Source of the DNA: JAJECS01 sp965198185
GTDB lineage: Bacteria; Chloroflexota; UBA11872
Direction: 5' to 3'
Length of the DNA stretch: 64,000 bases
NCBI GenBank assembly: GCA_965198185.1
Contig: CBDAOU010000001.1
Span: 434,001 to 498,000 of the forward strand
The notes beneath the pieces are model-generated. The model worked only from the letters and a program-made list of their open reading frames with translations. It had not been told where the DNA came from and searched no databases. Made by a program: the position numbers and the translations under genes. How positions within the stretch are numbered: the first letter of the stretch is position 1; each line of letters starts with the position of its first letter. Shown piece by piece: positions 7,612 to 15,991 of the stretch.

Positions 7612-8982
7612 CTAGGCATCGCTCCGAGCCGGAGGCGTGAGGCCACGCGCCTCGACCGCGGCGATGAACTGCGCTCCGCGGTCGAATTCATGCGCGAACA
7701 AGCCAAACGACGCGCACGCCGGCGACAGCAGCAGGGCGTCGCCAGGTTCGGCCATGTCGAGCGCGGCAGCGACGGCGGCGTCCATGTCGTCAACCGCTAC
7801 GGGCGCCAATGAGCGCATCTGGGCACACAGGCGATCGGTGCCAGCGCCCGGAAGCAGCACCACTCCGCGTATTTGACTGTCGCTGTCCAAGCGTTGCGCC
7901 AGCGCGCTCAAATCGAGCCGCTTGTCCGACCCACCGGCAATAAGCACCCAAGGTCCCGGAATGGTATCGAGGGCTGCCAGCGTCGCGTCCGGAATGGTGG
8001 CCGTGGTGTCGTTGAATACGCGCACGGAGCCGATCGTTCCGAGGAATTCCTGACGCTGCGCCACGCCAGCGAAGCTCGCCACGGCGCGCCGCACCGCCGC
8101 CTCCGGTACGCCGAGCTGTTGAGCCGCCAGCGTCGCAGCCGCCAGGTTTGCGCGGTTGTGGGCTCCGCGCAGCACGGCGTCGCTCCAGCCCGGCGGCGCG
8201 GCCTCCGGCGGCACCCGCAGGACGCGACCCCCGGCGCGGGCCGCGAACCAATCCCCCCAGCCTGGGCCGGCCGGCAGCACGGCCCAATCGCCCGGTTGCT
8301 GGGCGCGCAGCAACTCGGCCTTGGCGGCGGCATAGACCTCCATCGAGTCGTAGCGATTCAAGTGATCGGGAAGCAGATTGGTGACGACGGCGCCCGGCGC
8401 ACGCACCCCGGCTCCCACCAGGCCCTCGGTCTGCCAACTCGACATCTCGAGCACCACCACCTCGTCGGGCTGGATCTCATTGAGCTGCATCAGCGCGGAG
8501 ACGCCCATGTTTCCGGCGAGCCGCGTGGGACGCCCGCCGGCGCGCAGCATCGCGTGCAACGCGGCGGCGGTGGTCGTCTTACCGCGAGTGCCGGTGACGG
8601 CCACGATCTGCGCCGCGGGGCACCAATGCAAGAACATCGTGAGCTCCATCTCGATGCGCGCGCCGGCCGCCCGGGCCACGGCCAGGGCCGGGGCGTCCAG
8701 CGGCACCGCCGGATTGCGCACCACGATCTCGGCCTCGCGAAAGTCCTGGAGGTCGTGCCGTCCGAGGACATAGCGCACGCCCTGCGTCCCGAGTTGCTCG
8801 AGGCTGGGGGCAAGCTCGGATGCGTCGCGCAGGTCCGTCACCACCAGCGAGGCGCCATGGCGGCGCAGAAACTGCGCGACCCCCAGTCCCCCGCCGTGGA
8901 GACCCAGGCCCATCACCACCACGCGCCGGCCGGCCAGCGCCCGTGGGCTGTCGATCGCTGGCAGCGTTGGCTGGTCGGTCAT
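7612..8982 (-). CDS. murD: UDP-N-acetylmuramoyl-L-alanine--D-glutamate ligase
   Basis: Cytoplasmic ligase that adds D-glutamate to UDP-MurNAc-L-Ala in peptidoglycan synthesis. With ATG 8982 it has 456 residues. Recognisable parts are the N-terminal UDP-binding region (MGLGLHGGGLGVAQFL), the P-loop GTRGKTTTA (GTNGK in most MurD proteins), EMSSWQTEG, the DHLNRYDSMEVYAAAK segment with the carbamylated-lysine region, GAHNRANL and the C-terminal NDTTATIPDA and LSPACASFGLF. It stands alone rather than in a division and cell-wall cluster. Confidence 0.93.
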   Translation of the reverse strand: MTDQPTLPAIDSPRALAGRRVVVMGLGLHGGGLGVAQFLRRHGASLVVTDLRDASELAPSLEQLGTQGVRYVLGRHDLQDFREAEIVVRNPAVPLDAPALAVARAAGARIEMELTMFLHWCPAAQIVAVTGTRGKTTTAAALHAMLRAGGRPTRLAGNMGVSALMQLNEIQPDEVVVLEMSSWQTEGLVGAGVRAPGAVVTNLLPDHLNRYDSMEVYAAAKAELLRAQQPGDWAVLPAGPGWGDWFAARAGGRVLRVPPEAAPPGWSDAVLRGAHNRANLAAATLAAQQLGVPEAAVRRAVASFAGVAQRQEFLGTIGSVRVFNDTTATIPDATLAALDTIPGPWVLIAGGSDKRLDLSALAQRLDSDSQIRGVVLLPGAGTDRLCAQMRSLAPVAVDDMDAAVAAALDMAEPGDALLLSPACASFGLFAHEFDRGAQFIAAVEARGLTPPARSDA

Positions 8983-9217
8983 GGCGCAAGTCCGGCCGGA
9001 AGAGACGCAACGCTTGGCGGCCGCGTCGGGCACGGGCTGTCACGACAAACGCTTATGACAAGTGGCATTGCGTCTATCTGAAACACCGGCGAGCAGGTGT
9101 GCCGACGGCAGACATCGGTCGAACAGTCTGTTAGGTTTTGATCCTTCATAATTTTCTGTCCGCACCGTTGCAAGCCGAAATCATCGGCGCCTGCACACGT
9201 TTCTATAAGGTGAACTA

Positions 9218-9245
9218 TTGACATTCGCGTAGCAAGTCTTACAGT
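9218..9245 (+). promoter_or_regulatory. Sigma-70-type promoter TTGACA-16-TACAGT
   Basis: A perfect -35 TTGACA (9218-9223) is separated by 16 bases from TACAGT (9240-9245), four of six matches to TATAAT. The predicted start is near 9252. It is the only close match to a full -35/-10 pair that I found in the window, and it is about 195 bases before the next start codon. Confidence 0.6.
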
Positions 9246-9249
9246 TGGA

Positions 9250-9380
9250 GCAGCCTACGGCCTCGGCCGTAACGTTGCTGCATTTTCGGGCTTGGGGAGG
9301 CTCGCTCGTGGTCCGTCACTCCGACCGCTTCGAATAAGGCGCCGCTGTCGCCCATCCACGCTGGATGGGCGATTGTCTTT
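9250..9380 (+). ncRNA. Candidate structured leader or small RNA
   Basis: Directly after the TTGACA promoter a nested hairpin can form: GCAGC (9250-9254) with GCTGC (9277-9281), enclosing TACGGC/GCCGTA around CTCG. The segment ends in a perfect 10-base-pair hairpin CGCCCATCCA/TGGATGGGCG (9349-9371) followed by ATTGTCTTTA. Promoter, folded RNA and terminator-like end give a unit of about 120-130 bases. It may be an independent small RNA or an attenuating leader for the gene at 9440. It does not match SRP RNA, 6S RNA or any riboswitch I know. Confidence 0.4.
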
Positions 9381-9439
9381 ATGTGGGCAGTCGGGCAGGG
9401 CAGGGTCCACGGGCACATGTTGTCAGGGGGAGGCAGTCG

Positions 9440-9850
9440 ATGGCAGCAGAGTGCGCAAATTTTGGGACCGCCCTCGCATGGTATACGGAGCAGCTCACTC
9501 GGCGGCGCCGCCTGCCCGCGCGCGACGTGCGGCGCCAGATCCGGTGGATTGACGATTTCCGGACCTGTCTGCCCCGACGAACCGGTCCCATCGACGTGAG
9601 CGTGCGGGACATCGTGCTCTACTTCGCCGACAACTGTGATTCATTCGACGACCCGGTCGAGTGGTTCCACCGCTACAAGGCCATCGAATCGTTCTACGAG
9701 GAGATGACGCGCGAGTTCAACCTGCCGTCCAATCAGATCCGCGGCCTCTACGACGAATCCGATCTCGACCCCGAGTCGCTGACGCGCATGCCGACCAGGC
9801 CGAGCTTTGCGCCGGTGGATTGGTCGCGTGAGGAGCGGTACGCCTACTAG
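9440..9850 (+). CDS. Protein of unknown function resembling an integrase core-binding domain
   Basis: A 136-residue protein started by ATG 9440 behind GGGGGAGG. It is predicted helical. The order WIDDFRTCL, then PIDVSVRDIVLYFADN, then WFHRYKAIESFYEEMT, then NLPSNQIRG recalls the SAM-like core-binding domain that precedes the catalytic domain in tyrosine recombinases. No catalytic domain follows, and the last 30 residues (DLDPESLTRMP to EERYAY) are unlike integrases. It could be a stand-alone DNA-binding protein, a truncated recombinase or an unrelated helical protein. Sequence shows expression signals but not function. Confidence 0.5.
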   Translation: MAAECANFGTALAWYTEQLTRRRRLPARDVRRQIRWIDDFRTCLPRRTGPIDVSVRDIVLYFADNCDSFDDPVEWFHRYKAIESFYEEMTREFNLPSNQIRGLYDESDLDPESLTRMPTRPSFAPVDWSREERYAY

Positions 9851-9885
9851 CGACCGCGGCCCCGCCAAGGGCGTACCATCGCTCC

Positions 9886-10740
9886 ATGGCGCACGAGGCA
9901 GCTTCGAGTGAGGCGCCGCTGACCGCAAGCGGCTTCCGCGCACGCAAGGGCGGGGACCCGCTCGTGTGCGTCACCGCGTATGACGCCCCCTTCGCGCGAC
10001 TAGCCGAGGCGGCGGGGGTCGACGGGATTCTCGTCGGCGACAGCCTCGGGCCCAACGTGCTCGGCCACGCGCGCGAATTACGCGTCACGGTCGATGACAT
10101 CGTGCACCATGCCGCCGCCGTCACCCGCGCCGTCGCCGGCCCCCTCGTGATCGGCGATCTGCCGTTCATGTCCTACGCGACACTCGACGACGCGCTGCAC
10201 AATGCCGCACGGCTTGTCCGGAACGGCGGTGTGGCCGCGGTCAAGCTCGAGGGTGGGGTCGAAGTGGCCGCCATCACGGAAGGGTTGACGACCCGTGGCA
10301 TCCCCGTGATGGCGCACGTGGGCCTGACTCCACAGTCCGTGCTCGCGACCGGCGGTTACCTCGCGCAAGGCGTCAACCGTGAGAGCGCGCAACGCGTGGT
10401 GGACGGCGCACGGGCCCAAGAGGCCGCCGGCGCGTTCGCCGTGGTGCTGGAGGCCGTGCCGGTGCGCCTGGCCGCCGTGGTGACCGAGCGGCTGGCAATT
10501 CCCACCATCGGCATCGGCGCCGGTCCGAATTGCGACGGCCAGATCCAGGTGCTCCACGATCTCCTGGGGCTCGCCTCCCGACCGCCCCCGCGCCACACAC
10601 GACGCTATGCCGACCTGGCCGACGCCACGCGCGACGCGCTGGCGCAATACCGCGACGACGTCACGCAGGGCGTCTTCCCGAGCGCCGAGCATGGGTTCAA
10701 GATCCGCCGAGGGGTCATTGACCGCCTGTCGTTCGACTAG
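9886..10740 (+). CDS. panB: 3-methyl-2-oxobutanoate hydroxymethyltransferase (PanB)
   Basis: First committed enzyme of pantothenate synthesis, converting alpha-ketoisovalerate and methylene-tetrahydrofolate to ketopantoate. 284 residues, normal family length. Conserved segments: VCVTAYDAPFARLAEAAGVD, ILVGDSLG, FMSYAT, VKLEGG, MAHVGLTPQS, EAVPV and TIGIGAGPNCDGQIQVLHD. Metal and substrate residues Asp (VGDSLG) and Glu (LEGG, LEAVP) are in place. The ATG at 9886 is only six bases after a TACCAT box, so the mRNA may be leaderless. Confidence 0.95.
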   Translation: MAHEAASSEAPLTASGFRARKGGDPLVCVTAYDAPFARLAEAAGVDGILVGDSLGPNVLGHARELRVTVDDIVHHAAAVTRAVAGPLVIGDLPFMSYATLDDALHNAARLVRNGGVAAVKLEGGVEVAAITEGLTTRGIPVMAHVGLTPQSVLATGGYLAQGVNRESAQRVVDGARAQEAAGAFAVVLEAVPVRLAAVVTERLAIPTIGIGAGPNCDGQIQVLHDLLGLASRPPPRHTRRYADLADATRDALAQYRDDVTQGVFPSAEHGFKIRRGVIDRLSFD

Positions 10741-10746
10741 GTCGGG

Positions 10747-12393
10747 TCAGCCAGGCAGCAAGATGCCAGCATCGCGCGCGAGCCGGCGCCGCAGAGTGCG
10801 TACCCAGGGGCCATAGGACGCAGCGTCGGCCACAACCGCGTTCGAGGTGATGATCATCACCGCCGCGCTGGCCGCGTAGCGCAGGGCGGCGCGCACCACG
10901 GCGGCCGGATCAACAACGCCAGCCGACAGCGGGTCGACGTACGCGCCAGTCGTCACGTCGAAGGCTCGCGGCGGGTCGCTCGTGGCCACGGCATCGGCGA
11001 CGACGGCGCCGTCGTAGCCCGCGTTGTGGGCGATCGTCGCCACCGGAGCCGCCAGCGCGCGCCGCACCACTCGCCAGCCGTCGGCCTCGTCCGGGTGCGC
11101 GTCGGACGGCGTGGTCAGGCCGTGCGCGGCGCGGGCCAGCGCCACCCCGCCGCCGGCCACGATTCCCTCGTCCAGGGCCGCGCGGGTCGCGGCCACGGCA
11201 TCCTCGACCCGCTGCCGTGCCTCCTGGCGCTCGACATCCGTCGGCGCGGCGACGTGAATCTCCGACACCGCGCCGGAGAGGTTTTGAATGCGCTCTTCCA
11301 GCTTCTCCCGGTCGAACTGGTTCTTGGCGCGGTCGCGGTAGAGCCACAGCAGCTCCACGCGATCGGCGATGGCCTGCGGTTCGCCCGCGCCTCCCATGAC
11401 TAATGTTTCAGTGGTGTCGCTGCGGACCCGGGCGGCGCGCCCAAGGACGCTCACCGGCACCGACCCCCATGGGTCTCCCGACTCGTGCGCCACGAGTGAG
11501 GCCCCGGTGAAGATCGCCAAGTCCTCGAGCATGGCGCGCTGGCGTTCACCGAACACCGGCGCGCGCACGGCGATTGCCGACATTCGCCCGAGGCGATGGT
11601 TTTCGATAAGCGTGGCGAGGACCTCGCCGGCGATGGTCTTCGCGACGACCACCAAGCGCTGACCGCCGCCGGCGACATAGGCCTCCAGAAACGGCAGGAT
11701 CGGCCCCACGCCCTCAAGCTCACGGTCGGTGACGAGCACGTCGCAGGACTCAAGCTCGGCGCGCACGCGGGTGCTCTCCGTGGCCAGATGGGGCGAGGCC
11801 AGCCCGCGCTCCAAGCGCATCCCCTCAACCGTGCGCACTTCGGTGTTGAGGCCACGGCCCAGTTCGATGGTGATCGCCGCCTCCGGCCCATAGCGGTCGA
11901 AGACGCCGGCGATGAGCTCGCCGAGGGCCGCGTCGTGTGCGGCGAGACCGGCTACCCACGCCGTCTCTCGAAGCGTGGCGATGGGCCTGGCCTGCTCGCG
12001 GACGGCGCGGTCCACTTGCATGACGGCGGCGGCCAGCCCGCGCCGCAGGCGCATGGGGTCCGCGCCTGCCGCCACCAGCCGCTGGGCCTGATGAGTGAGC
12101 GCCTGCGTCAGGACGGCGGCTGTGGTCGTGCCGTCCCCGGCGGCGGTGTTGGTGAGGCGGCAGGCCTCCGTGACGATCGCCGCGCCGGTTTGCAGGAATC
12201 CGTTGCGGAGCTGGATGTCTCGCGCGACGGACACTCCGTCATGCGTGATCTTTGGGGGGCCAATCTCCCCCCGGTAGGCCACGTTGCGTCCGCTCGGGCC
12301 CATGGTGCACTTGACGGCGTTGGCGACGATGTCGACCCCCGCCGTGAGCGCCAACCGGGCCTCGAGGTCATGCAGGACGGCCACGTCGCTCAT
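10747..12393 (-). CDS. Divergent GroEL-like (Hsp60) chaperonin
   Basis: A 548-residue group I chaperonin paralogue. ATP-site elements are kept: GPSGRNV, THDGVSVARDI, AGDGTTTAAVL and EGIVAGGGVAL, including the hydrolysis Asp in VEDAVAATRAA. The apical domain departs from the norm: the usual RGYLSPYF client-binding strand reads RGLASPHL, replacing the aromatic residues. The GGM-rich C-terminal tail is absent, replaced by RRRLARDAGILLPG. No groES is nearby. It is translationally coupled to trmD (ATGA overlap). It is probably a specialised chaperonin alongside a canonical GroEL elsewhere in the genome. Confidence 0.85.
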   Translation of the reverse strand: MSDVAVLHDLEARLALTAGVDIVANAVKCTMGPSGRNVAYRGEIGPPKITHDGVSVARDIQLRNGFLQTGAAIVTEACRLTNTAAGDGTTTAAVLTQALTHQAQRLVAAGADPMRLRRGLAAAVMQVDRAVREQARPIATLRETAWVAGLAAHDAALGELIAGVFDRYGPEAAITIELGRGLNTEVRTVEGMRLERGLASPHLATESTRVRAELESCDVLVTDRELEGVGPILPFLEAYVAGGGQRLVVVAKTIAGEVLATLIENHRLGRMSAIAVRAPVFGERQRAMLEDLAIFTGASLVAHESGDPWGSVPVSVLGRAARVRSDTTETLVMGGAGEPQAIADRVELLWLYRDRAKNQFDREKLEERIQNLSGAVSEIHVAAPTDVERQEARQRVEDAVAATRAALDEGIVAGGGVALARAAHGLTTPSDAHPDEADGWRVVRRALAAPVATIAHNAGYDGAVVADAVATSDPPRAFDVTTGAYVDPLSAGVVDPAAVVRAALRYAASAAVMIITSNAVVADAASYGPWVRTLRRRLARDAGILLPG

Positions 12394-13178
12394 GACGACG
12401 CCGCGCCCTCACTATCCGGAGTCGACGCGCGCGGCTGCGCACACGCACTGTCGTGGGTGTCGAGATCGAATTCCGCCAGCTGCCGCCGCTGCGCGTCCGT
12501 GAGTTCGCGCTCGAGCAGCAGATCGGGCCGCCGGTCGAGCGTGCGCCGCAGCGCGTGCGCCCGTCGCCAGGCCGCCACGCGTCCGTGGTCGCCGCTGCGC
12601 AGCGTCGCCGGCACGCGTCGACCGTGGAACTCTTCCGGACGGGTGTATTGCGGATACTCCAGCAATCCCGCGGCATGCGACTCGTCGCGCACCGAGTCAT
12701 CGCACCCCACGACGCCCGGAATCAGCCGCGACGTCGCCTCGATGAGGACCAGCGCCGGCACCTCGCCGCCGGCGACGACGTAGTCGCCAATGCTGACTTC
12801 TTCATCGATCACCAGCTCGCGCACGCGGTCGTCGACGCCCTCATAGCGTCCGCAGACGAGAATCAGATGGCCACGGTCGGCCAGGCGCCGCACCGCCGGT
12901 TGCGTGAGGGGCGGGGCCTGCGGCGAGAGCAGCACGGTCCAGGAGTCTCCCGTTCGCAGCTCCTCAACCGCGCGCACGATCGGCTCGGGCTTCATGAGCA
13001 TTCCGGGGCCGCCACCGTAGGCATAGTCGTCAACCTGTCGGTGCGGTGGGTCGGCCCAGCGCCGCAGGTCGTGCACCCGGACGTCGATCAGCCCGCGTTC
13101 CCGCGCCTTGCCCAGCAGGCTTGCCGCAAGTACGGGTTTCACCATGTCGGGGAAGATGGTGACCAGGTCAAAGCGCAC
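12390..13178 (-). CDS. trmD: tRNA (guanine-N1-)-methyltransferase
   Basis: SPOUT-class enzyme that makes m1G37 in tRNAs and prevents frameshifting. 262 residues from the GTG at 13178, which follows GGAGG with normal spacing and gives the expected VRFDLVTIFPDMVKP opening. The trefoil-knot SAM-binding region shows LVCGRYEGVDDRV and SIGDYVVAGGEVPALVLIEA. The C-terminal 20 residues are an unconserved tail. It precedes the GroEL-like gene with a four-base overlap and follows khpA after a 134-base gap; rimM, usually between them, is missing. Confidence 0.95.
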   Translation of the reverse strand: MRFDLVTIFPDMVKPVLAASLLGKARERGLIDVRVHDLRRWADPPHRQVDDYAYGGGPGMLMKPEPIVRAVEELRTGDSWTVLLSPQAPPLTQPAVRRLADRGHLILVCGRYEGVDDRVRELVIDEEVSIGDYVVAGGEVPALVLIEATSRLIPGVVGCDDSVRDESHAAGLLEYPQYTRPEEFHGRRVPATLRSGDHGRVAAWRRAHALRRTLDRRPDLLLERELTDAQRRQLAEFDLDTHDSACAQPRASTPDSEGAASS

Positions 13179-13312
13179 GGATGTCCTCCGGCCCTCTGCT
13201 GAAGTCACGGTCGGTCAAGCGTACGCCGGAAACCGTCCATTGTGACGCGACGCACCTTCCAGGGCCGCCTCTCTCACCGCCGGGCGTCGCTGCTCCTCCG
13301 GGCGAGGACGGC

Positions 13313-13549
13313 CTAGCTAGCTTCCTGGATGTCCAGCGCCAGGCGTCGTCCTTCACTGATGGGCGCCGCCTGCATCACCGCCCGGATGGCGATGGCCACG
13401 CGGCCCTGGCGCCCGATCACCCGCCCCATGTCCTGCGGGTCAACGTACAGCTTGTAGACGTGCAAGTGGTGGCGCTGAAAGCGCTCAACGCGAACCTCCT
13501 CCGGCACCGTGGCCAGATTCCTGCCGATGAATTCGATCAGCTCGTCCAA
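13313..13549 (-). CDS. khpA: KH-domain RNA-binding protein KhpA
   Basis: A 78-residue single KH-domain protein. The GxxG loop appears as VIGRQGRVAIAIRAVM, and the N-terminal helix MDELIEFIGRNLATVPEEV matches the family. In other bacteria KhpA works with KhpB (Jag) in RNA binding and cell-shape or division control. The start is TTG at 13549, seven bases after the rpsP stop codon, so it is in the rpsP operon as in most bacteria. Confidence 0.88.
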   Translation of the reverse strand: MDELIEFIGRNLATVPEEVRVERFQRHHLHVYKLYVDPQDMGRVIGRQGRVAIAIRAVMQAAPISEGRRLALDIQEAS

Positions 13550-13555
13550 CGGGAC

Positions 13556-13825
13556 TTACTCGCCGTCGCCGGCCGGCGCGGCGGCCGCGGCCTCGCGCGC
13601 AATCGCCAGCAACTTGCGCACGCGCTCGGTCGGTTGGGCGCCTTTGCGGATCCATTCCTCGGTACGAGGCACGTCCAGCACCACGGTGGAAGGCTCGGTG
13701 AGGGGGTCGTAGTGGCCCAGCTCGTCGACGCGGCGGCTGTCACGGCCCGAGCGGCGTTCGGCCACAACCACCCGATAGTGCGGGCGGTTTCTTCGACCAA
13801 GCCGCGCCAGGCGGATTCGCAACAT
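13556..13825 (-). CDS. rpsP: 30S ribosomal protein S16
   Basis: An 89-residue ribosomal protein that helps assemble the 5' domain of 16S rRNA. The opening MLRIRLARLGRRNRPHYRVV and the segment LGHYDPLTEP are characteristic. The C-terminus is a short Ala-rich acidic tail. The start is ATG 13825 with GGAG about ten bases upstream. A -10 box and a leader hairpin precede it (13862-13895). Confidence 0.95.
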   Translation of the reverse strand: MLRIRLARLGRRNRPHYRVVVAERRSGRDSRRVDELGHYDPLTEPSTVVLDVPRTEEWIRKGAQPTERVRKLLAIAREAAAAAPAGDGE

Positions 13826-13861
13826 ACGACAGTGCTCCAGACGTCAAGAGGAGGTAGGTTT

Positions 13862-13895
13862 CGCAGCCCCGAGGCTGCGCCAACCCGCCATTATG
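13862..13895 (-). promoter_or_regulatory. rpsP promoter -10 element and leader hairpin
   Basis: CATAAT (13895-13890, within GCATAATGGCG) is a plausible -10 box. Just after the predicted start, a seven-base-pair stem CGCAGCC/GGCTGCG with a four-base loop (13879-13862) begins the rpsP leader. It is not followed by a T run, so regulation of the ribosomal operon or mRNA stability is more likely than termination. Confidence 0.4.
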
Positions 13896-13906
13896 CTACA
13901 CGGCGC

Positions 13907-15796
13907 CTAGGACTGGGCGGACGACTCCCCATTCTCGGCCGGAGCCTCGCCCTCGTCGGGCGGCTCGCCCTCCGGCGACTCGAAGTCTGGAATCTGGCTC
14001 AGGTCCAGCGAGCCGTCCTCATTCGGTCCCACCTCCCATCGCTCCGGCCAGGCCCTGAACAGCGACGCGAACTGGTCTCTGAACAGCAACTGGTCGCCGA
14101 GCGCCACGTGGCGGTAGATGACGGCCTGCATGCCCTCGCGCGCCGAGTCTGTCTGCTTAACCTCGCCCGGTTCCAGCTCAGGGTTTGCCACGACCACCGG
14201 CGGCGGCGGCTCGACGAGTTCGCCGCGCTGCGAATCAAGTGTGACGTTTCGCCCGATCGGCGCGCCGAAGATCTTGAAGCGCAGGATCTGCTTGAGCGGA
14301 TCGAGCTCCCGTCGGATCAGCAGGTAGTTGGGGGTGTCGTTCGTCGCCCGCAAGTCCTGTCGCGGCTGCCAGATGGCCGCGTCGAATCCCGGCGGGCTGT
14401 CCTCGCCAAGCTCGTAGTACCCGACGCGATAGACATGCTGCCAGCGCTCATCGATCGGCAGCCCGGCCCAAAACAGCGCCCGGAAGAGCGTGGTGGAAAC
14501 CTGGCAGATGCCGCCGCCCACGCCGGGCTCCGTGCGTGTCGGCGCAATGACGAGCCCTTCCACGAAGCCGTTCGCAACGGTGATCGGGCCGACCGTCTCG
14601 TTGACGGAGAACGCCTCGCCCGGCGCGATGATGGCGCCATCGATGAGCCGCGACCCGTGCTCGATGTTGTGGATCCGGTTGTCCGCGGAGCCCCAGAAGA
14701 TCGACTCGCCGACGGCGATGACGTTGTCGAACTGCAGCTCCTTGGCGGTTAGACGACTGATGTCGGGCTTGACAACGACGATGGGGACGTTGACCGCCGA
14801 TTCGCCGGTGAAGAACGCAGTCTGCACGCGGGTCCAGAGATTCTCGACGTCGACCTGCCGGCCCGCCTGGCCCGCATCGACCGGGACGACGTCGCCCGCA
14901 GCGCCCATGCGGATGCGCGGAAGAACCGGAGCGACACGTAGCCGGTCCGAAACCTGGCCCGCCAGCCGCTCGAACGCCGCGTAGTCCAGCGACACTTCGA
15001 CTTTCGGATCACTGGCGGACCCGCCTATCGCGACGTCCGCCACCAACGAGTCCCGGGCCACTTTCCAACTCGCCCACGGGGTGTTGATGCCAATGTGCCC
15101 GTCGAGCAAGCCCGCGGCGTCGGCCGCGATCGGGTCAAGCTGATCTTCGGCCACGGCGGGCGCGATGACCTCGGCCGTCAAGTCGACCACCAAACGCGTC
15201 GGCGGCCGCAGATTGGCGGCCACGCTCTCCGCGTAGCCGGCGGGCGCGAGCTGTCGGCCCTCGCGCGACGGGTCCACGACGAGGCGGCGTCGGCCGGCCT
15301 GCTCCTCGACTCGCAGCGTGCTATCCACCGGGTCGAGGTGGACGGAGGCGGCGATGCGATCCAGGTACGCCTGAAACACCGTTGGCTCGAAGTTGACCAC
15401 CGAATGCCCGTCGAAAGGGCCCGGCCGGGCGGCCGGGCGGCCCAGAACCTGATCGGTCAGCGCCGCATCGCGACTCCAGGCGTAGGCTTCGCGCAGAGGT
15501 GTCATGAAGTCCACCGAAATGCCGATCTCGTCGGCGGCCGGCGTCCAGGCGCGTCCGCCAAGCCGCAAGACGATGGGGTTCTCGATGTAGGGACCCCAGC
15601 GCGCGCGCGCGCGGGCCACGGCCTCGTCAAACGTCAGGCCAGCGAGGTTTTCCCCGTCAACGACGGCGCCTTGACGAAACTGGCTGGCGAGCTTTGCCTC
15701 CCGCACGGCCACGAACGCGGTCCAGCCTGAAGCGGCAGCAGCGGCGGCGGCGATGCCACCGGAAGCGGAAGTGACGAGCATCTGGCGACGGGTCAT
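13907..15796 (-). CDS. VanW family protein with peptidoglycan-binding domains
   Basis: A 629-residue envelope protein. Residues 1-35 contain an Arg-Arg start (MTRRQM) and a hydrophobic segment, so it is membrane-anchored or exported. The middle holds two repeats of the putative peptidoglycan-binding domain common before VanW (PPTRLVVDLTAEVIAP and a similar region near residue 300). The VanW domain is clear: GSRLIDGAIIAPGEAFSVNE, then GGGICQVSTTLFRALFWAGL and ERWQHVYRVGYYELGED. A long acidic Pro/Glu-rich tail ends it. Function in cell-wall metabolism is inferred. The ATG at 15796 is used. Confidence 0.85.
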   Translation of the reverse strand: MTRRQMLVTSASGGIAAAAAAASGWTAFVAVREAKLASQFRQGAVVDGENLAGLTFDEAVARARARWGPYIENPIVLRLGGRAWTPAADEIGISVDFMTPLREAYAWSRDAALTDQVLGRPAARPGPFDGHSVVNFEPTVFQAYLDRIAASVHLDPVDSTLRVEEQAGRRRLVVDPSREGRQLAPAGYAESVAANLRPPTRLVVDLTAEVIAPAVAEDQLDPIAADAAGLLDGHIGINTPWASWKVARDSLVADVAIGGSASDPKVEVSLDYAAFERLAGQVSDRLRVAPVLPRIRMGAAGDVVPVDAGQAGRQVDVENLWTRVQTAFFTGESAVNVPIVVVKPDISRLTAKELQFDNVIAVGESIFWGSADNRIHNIEHGSRLIDGAIIAPGEAFSVNETVGPITVANGFVEGLVIAPTRTEPGVGGGICQVSTTLFRALFWAGLPIDERWQHVYRVGYYELGEDSPPGFDAAIWQPRQDLRATNDTPNYLLIRRELDPLKQILRFKIFGAPIGRNVTLDSQRGELVEPPPPVVVANPELEPGEVKQTDSAREGMQAVIYRHVALGDQLLFRDQFASLFRAWPERWEVGPNEDGSLDLSQIPDFESPEGEPPDEGEAPAENGESSAQS

Positions 15797-15901
15797 TGAG
15801 CATGTGGGCTCACAGCGCCATGGGTTTTCCAGTATAGGGACGCCACCAGCGTTTGAGGTGAGTTTTGTGACTCGGCCGCCGGCAACGCGCTCGCCTTGTG
15901 G

Positions 15902-15990
15902 TAGGGTGGCGTCCCGCGCCCTGAATGGGCGTCACGGGTTCTTGCGTCTCCTTTCCCAGGGGCAAATGACGCCCCGGCAAGCAGCACTCT
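15902..15990 (+). promoter_or_regulatory. rplS leader with possible autoregulatory fold
   Basis: A TAGGGT box (15902-15907) may be the -10 element. In the following leader GGGCGTC (15927-15933) can pair with GACGCCC (15968-15974), and a smaller hairpin GGGGC/GCCCC is an alternative. The arrangement resembles ribosomal-protein leaders, but the fold is only proposed from base pairing in this single sequence. No clear Shine-Dalgarno precedes the ATG. Confidence 0.3.
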
Positions 15991-15991
15991 C

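Larger units (their letters stand above)
8983..9439. other. Gene-free stretch holding a promoter-like site and hairpins
   Basis: About 450 bases between murD and the next plus-strand gene. The left part is locally A+T-richer than the surroundings and codes for nothing I can support. It contains a good sigma-70-like promoter at 9218-9245 and a structured segment ending in a strong hairpin at 9349-9371, described separately. Confidence 0.6.

Noticed and set aside
9349..9371. Hairpin as a strong intrinsic terminator
   Set aside because: The tail ATTGTCTTTA is only moderately T-rich, so it is described as terminator-like within a candidate RNA and not as a terminator feature.
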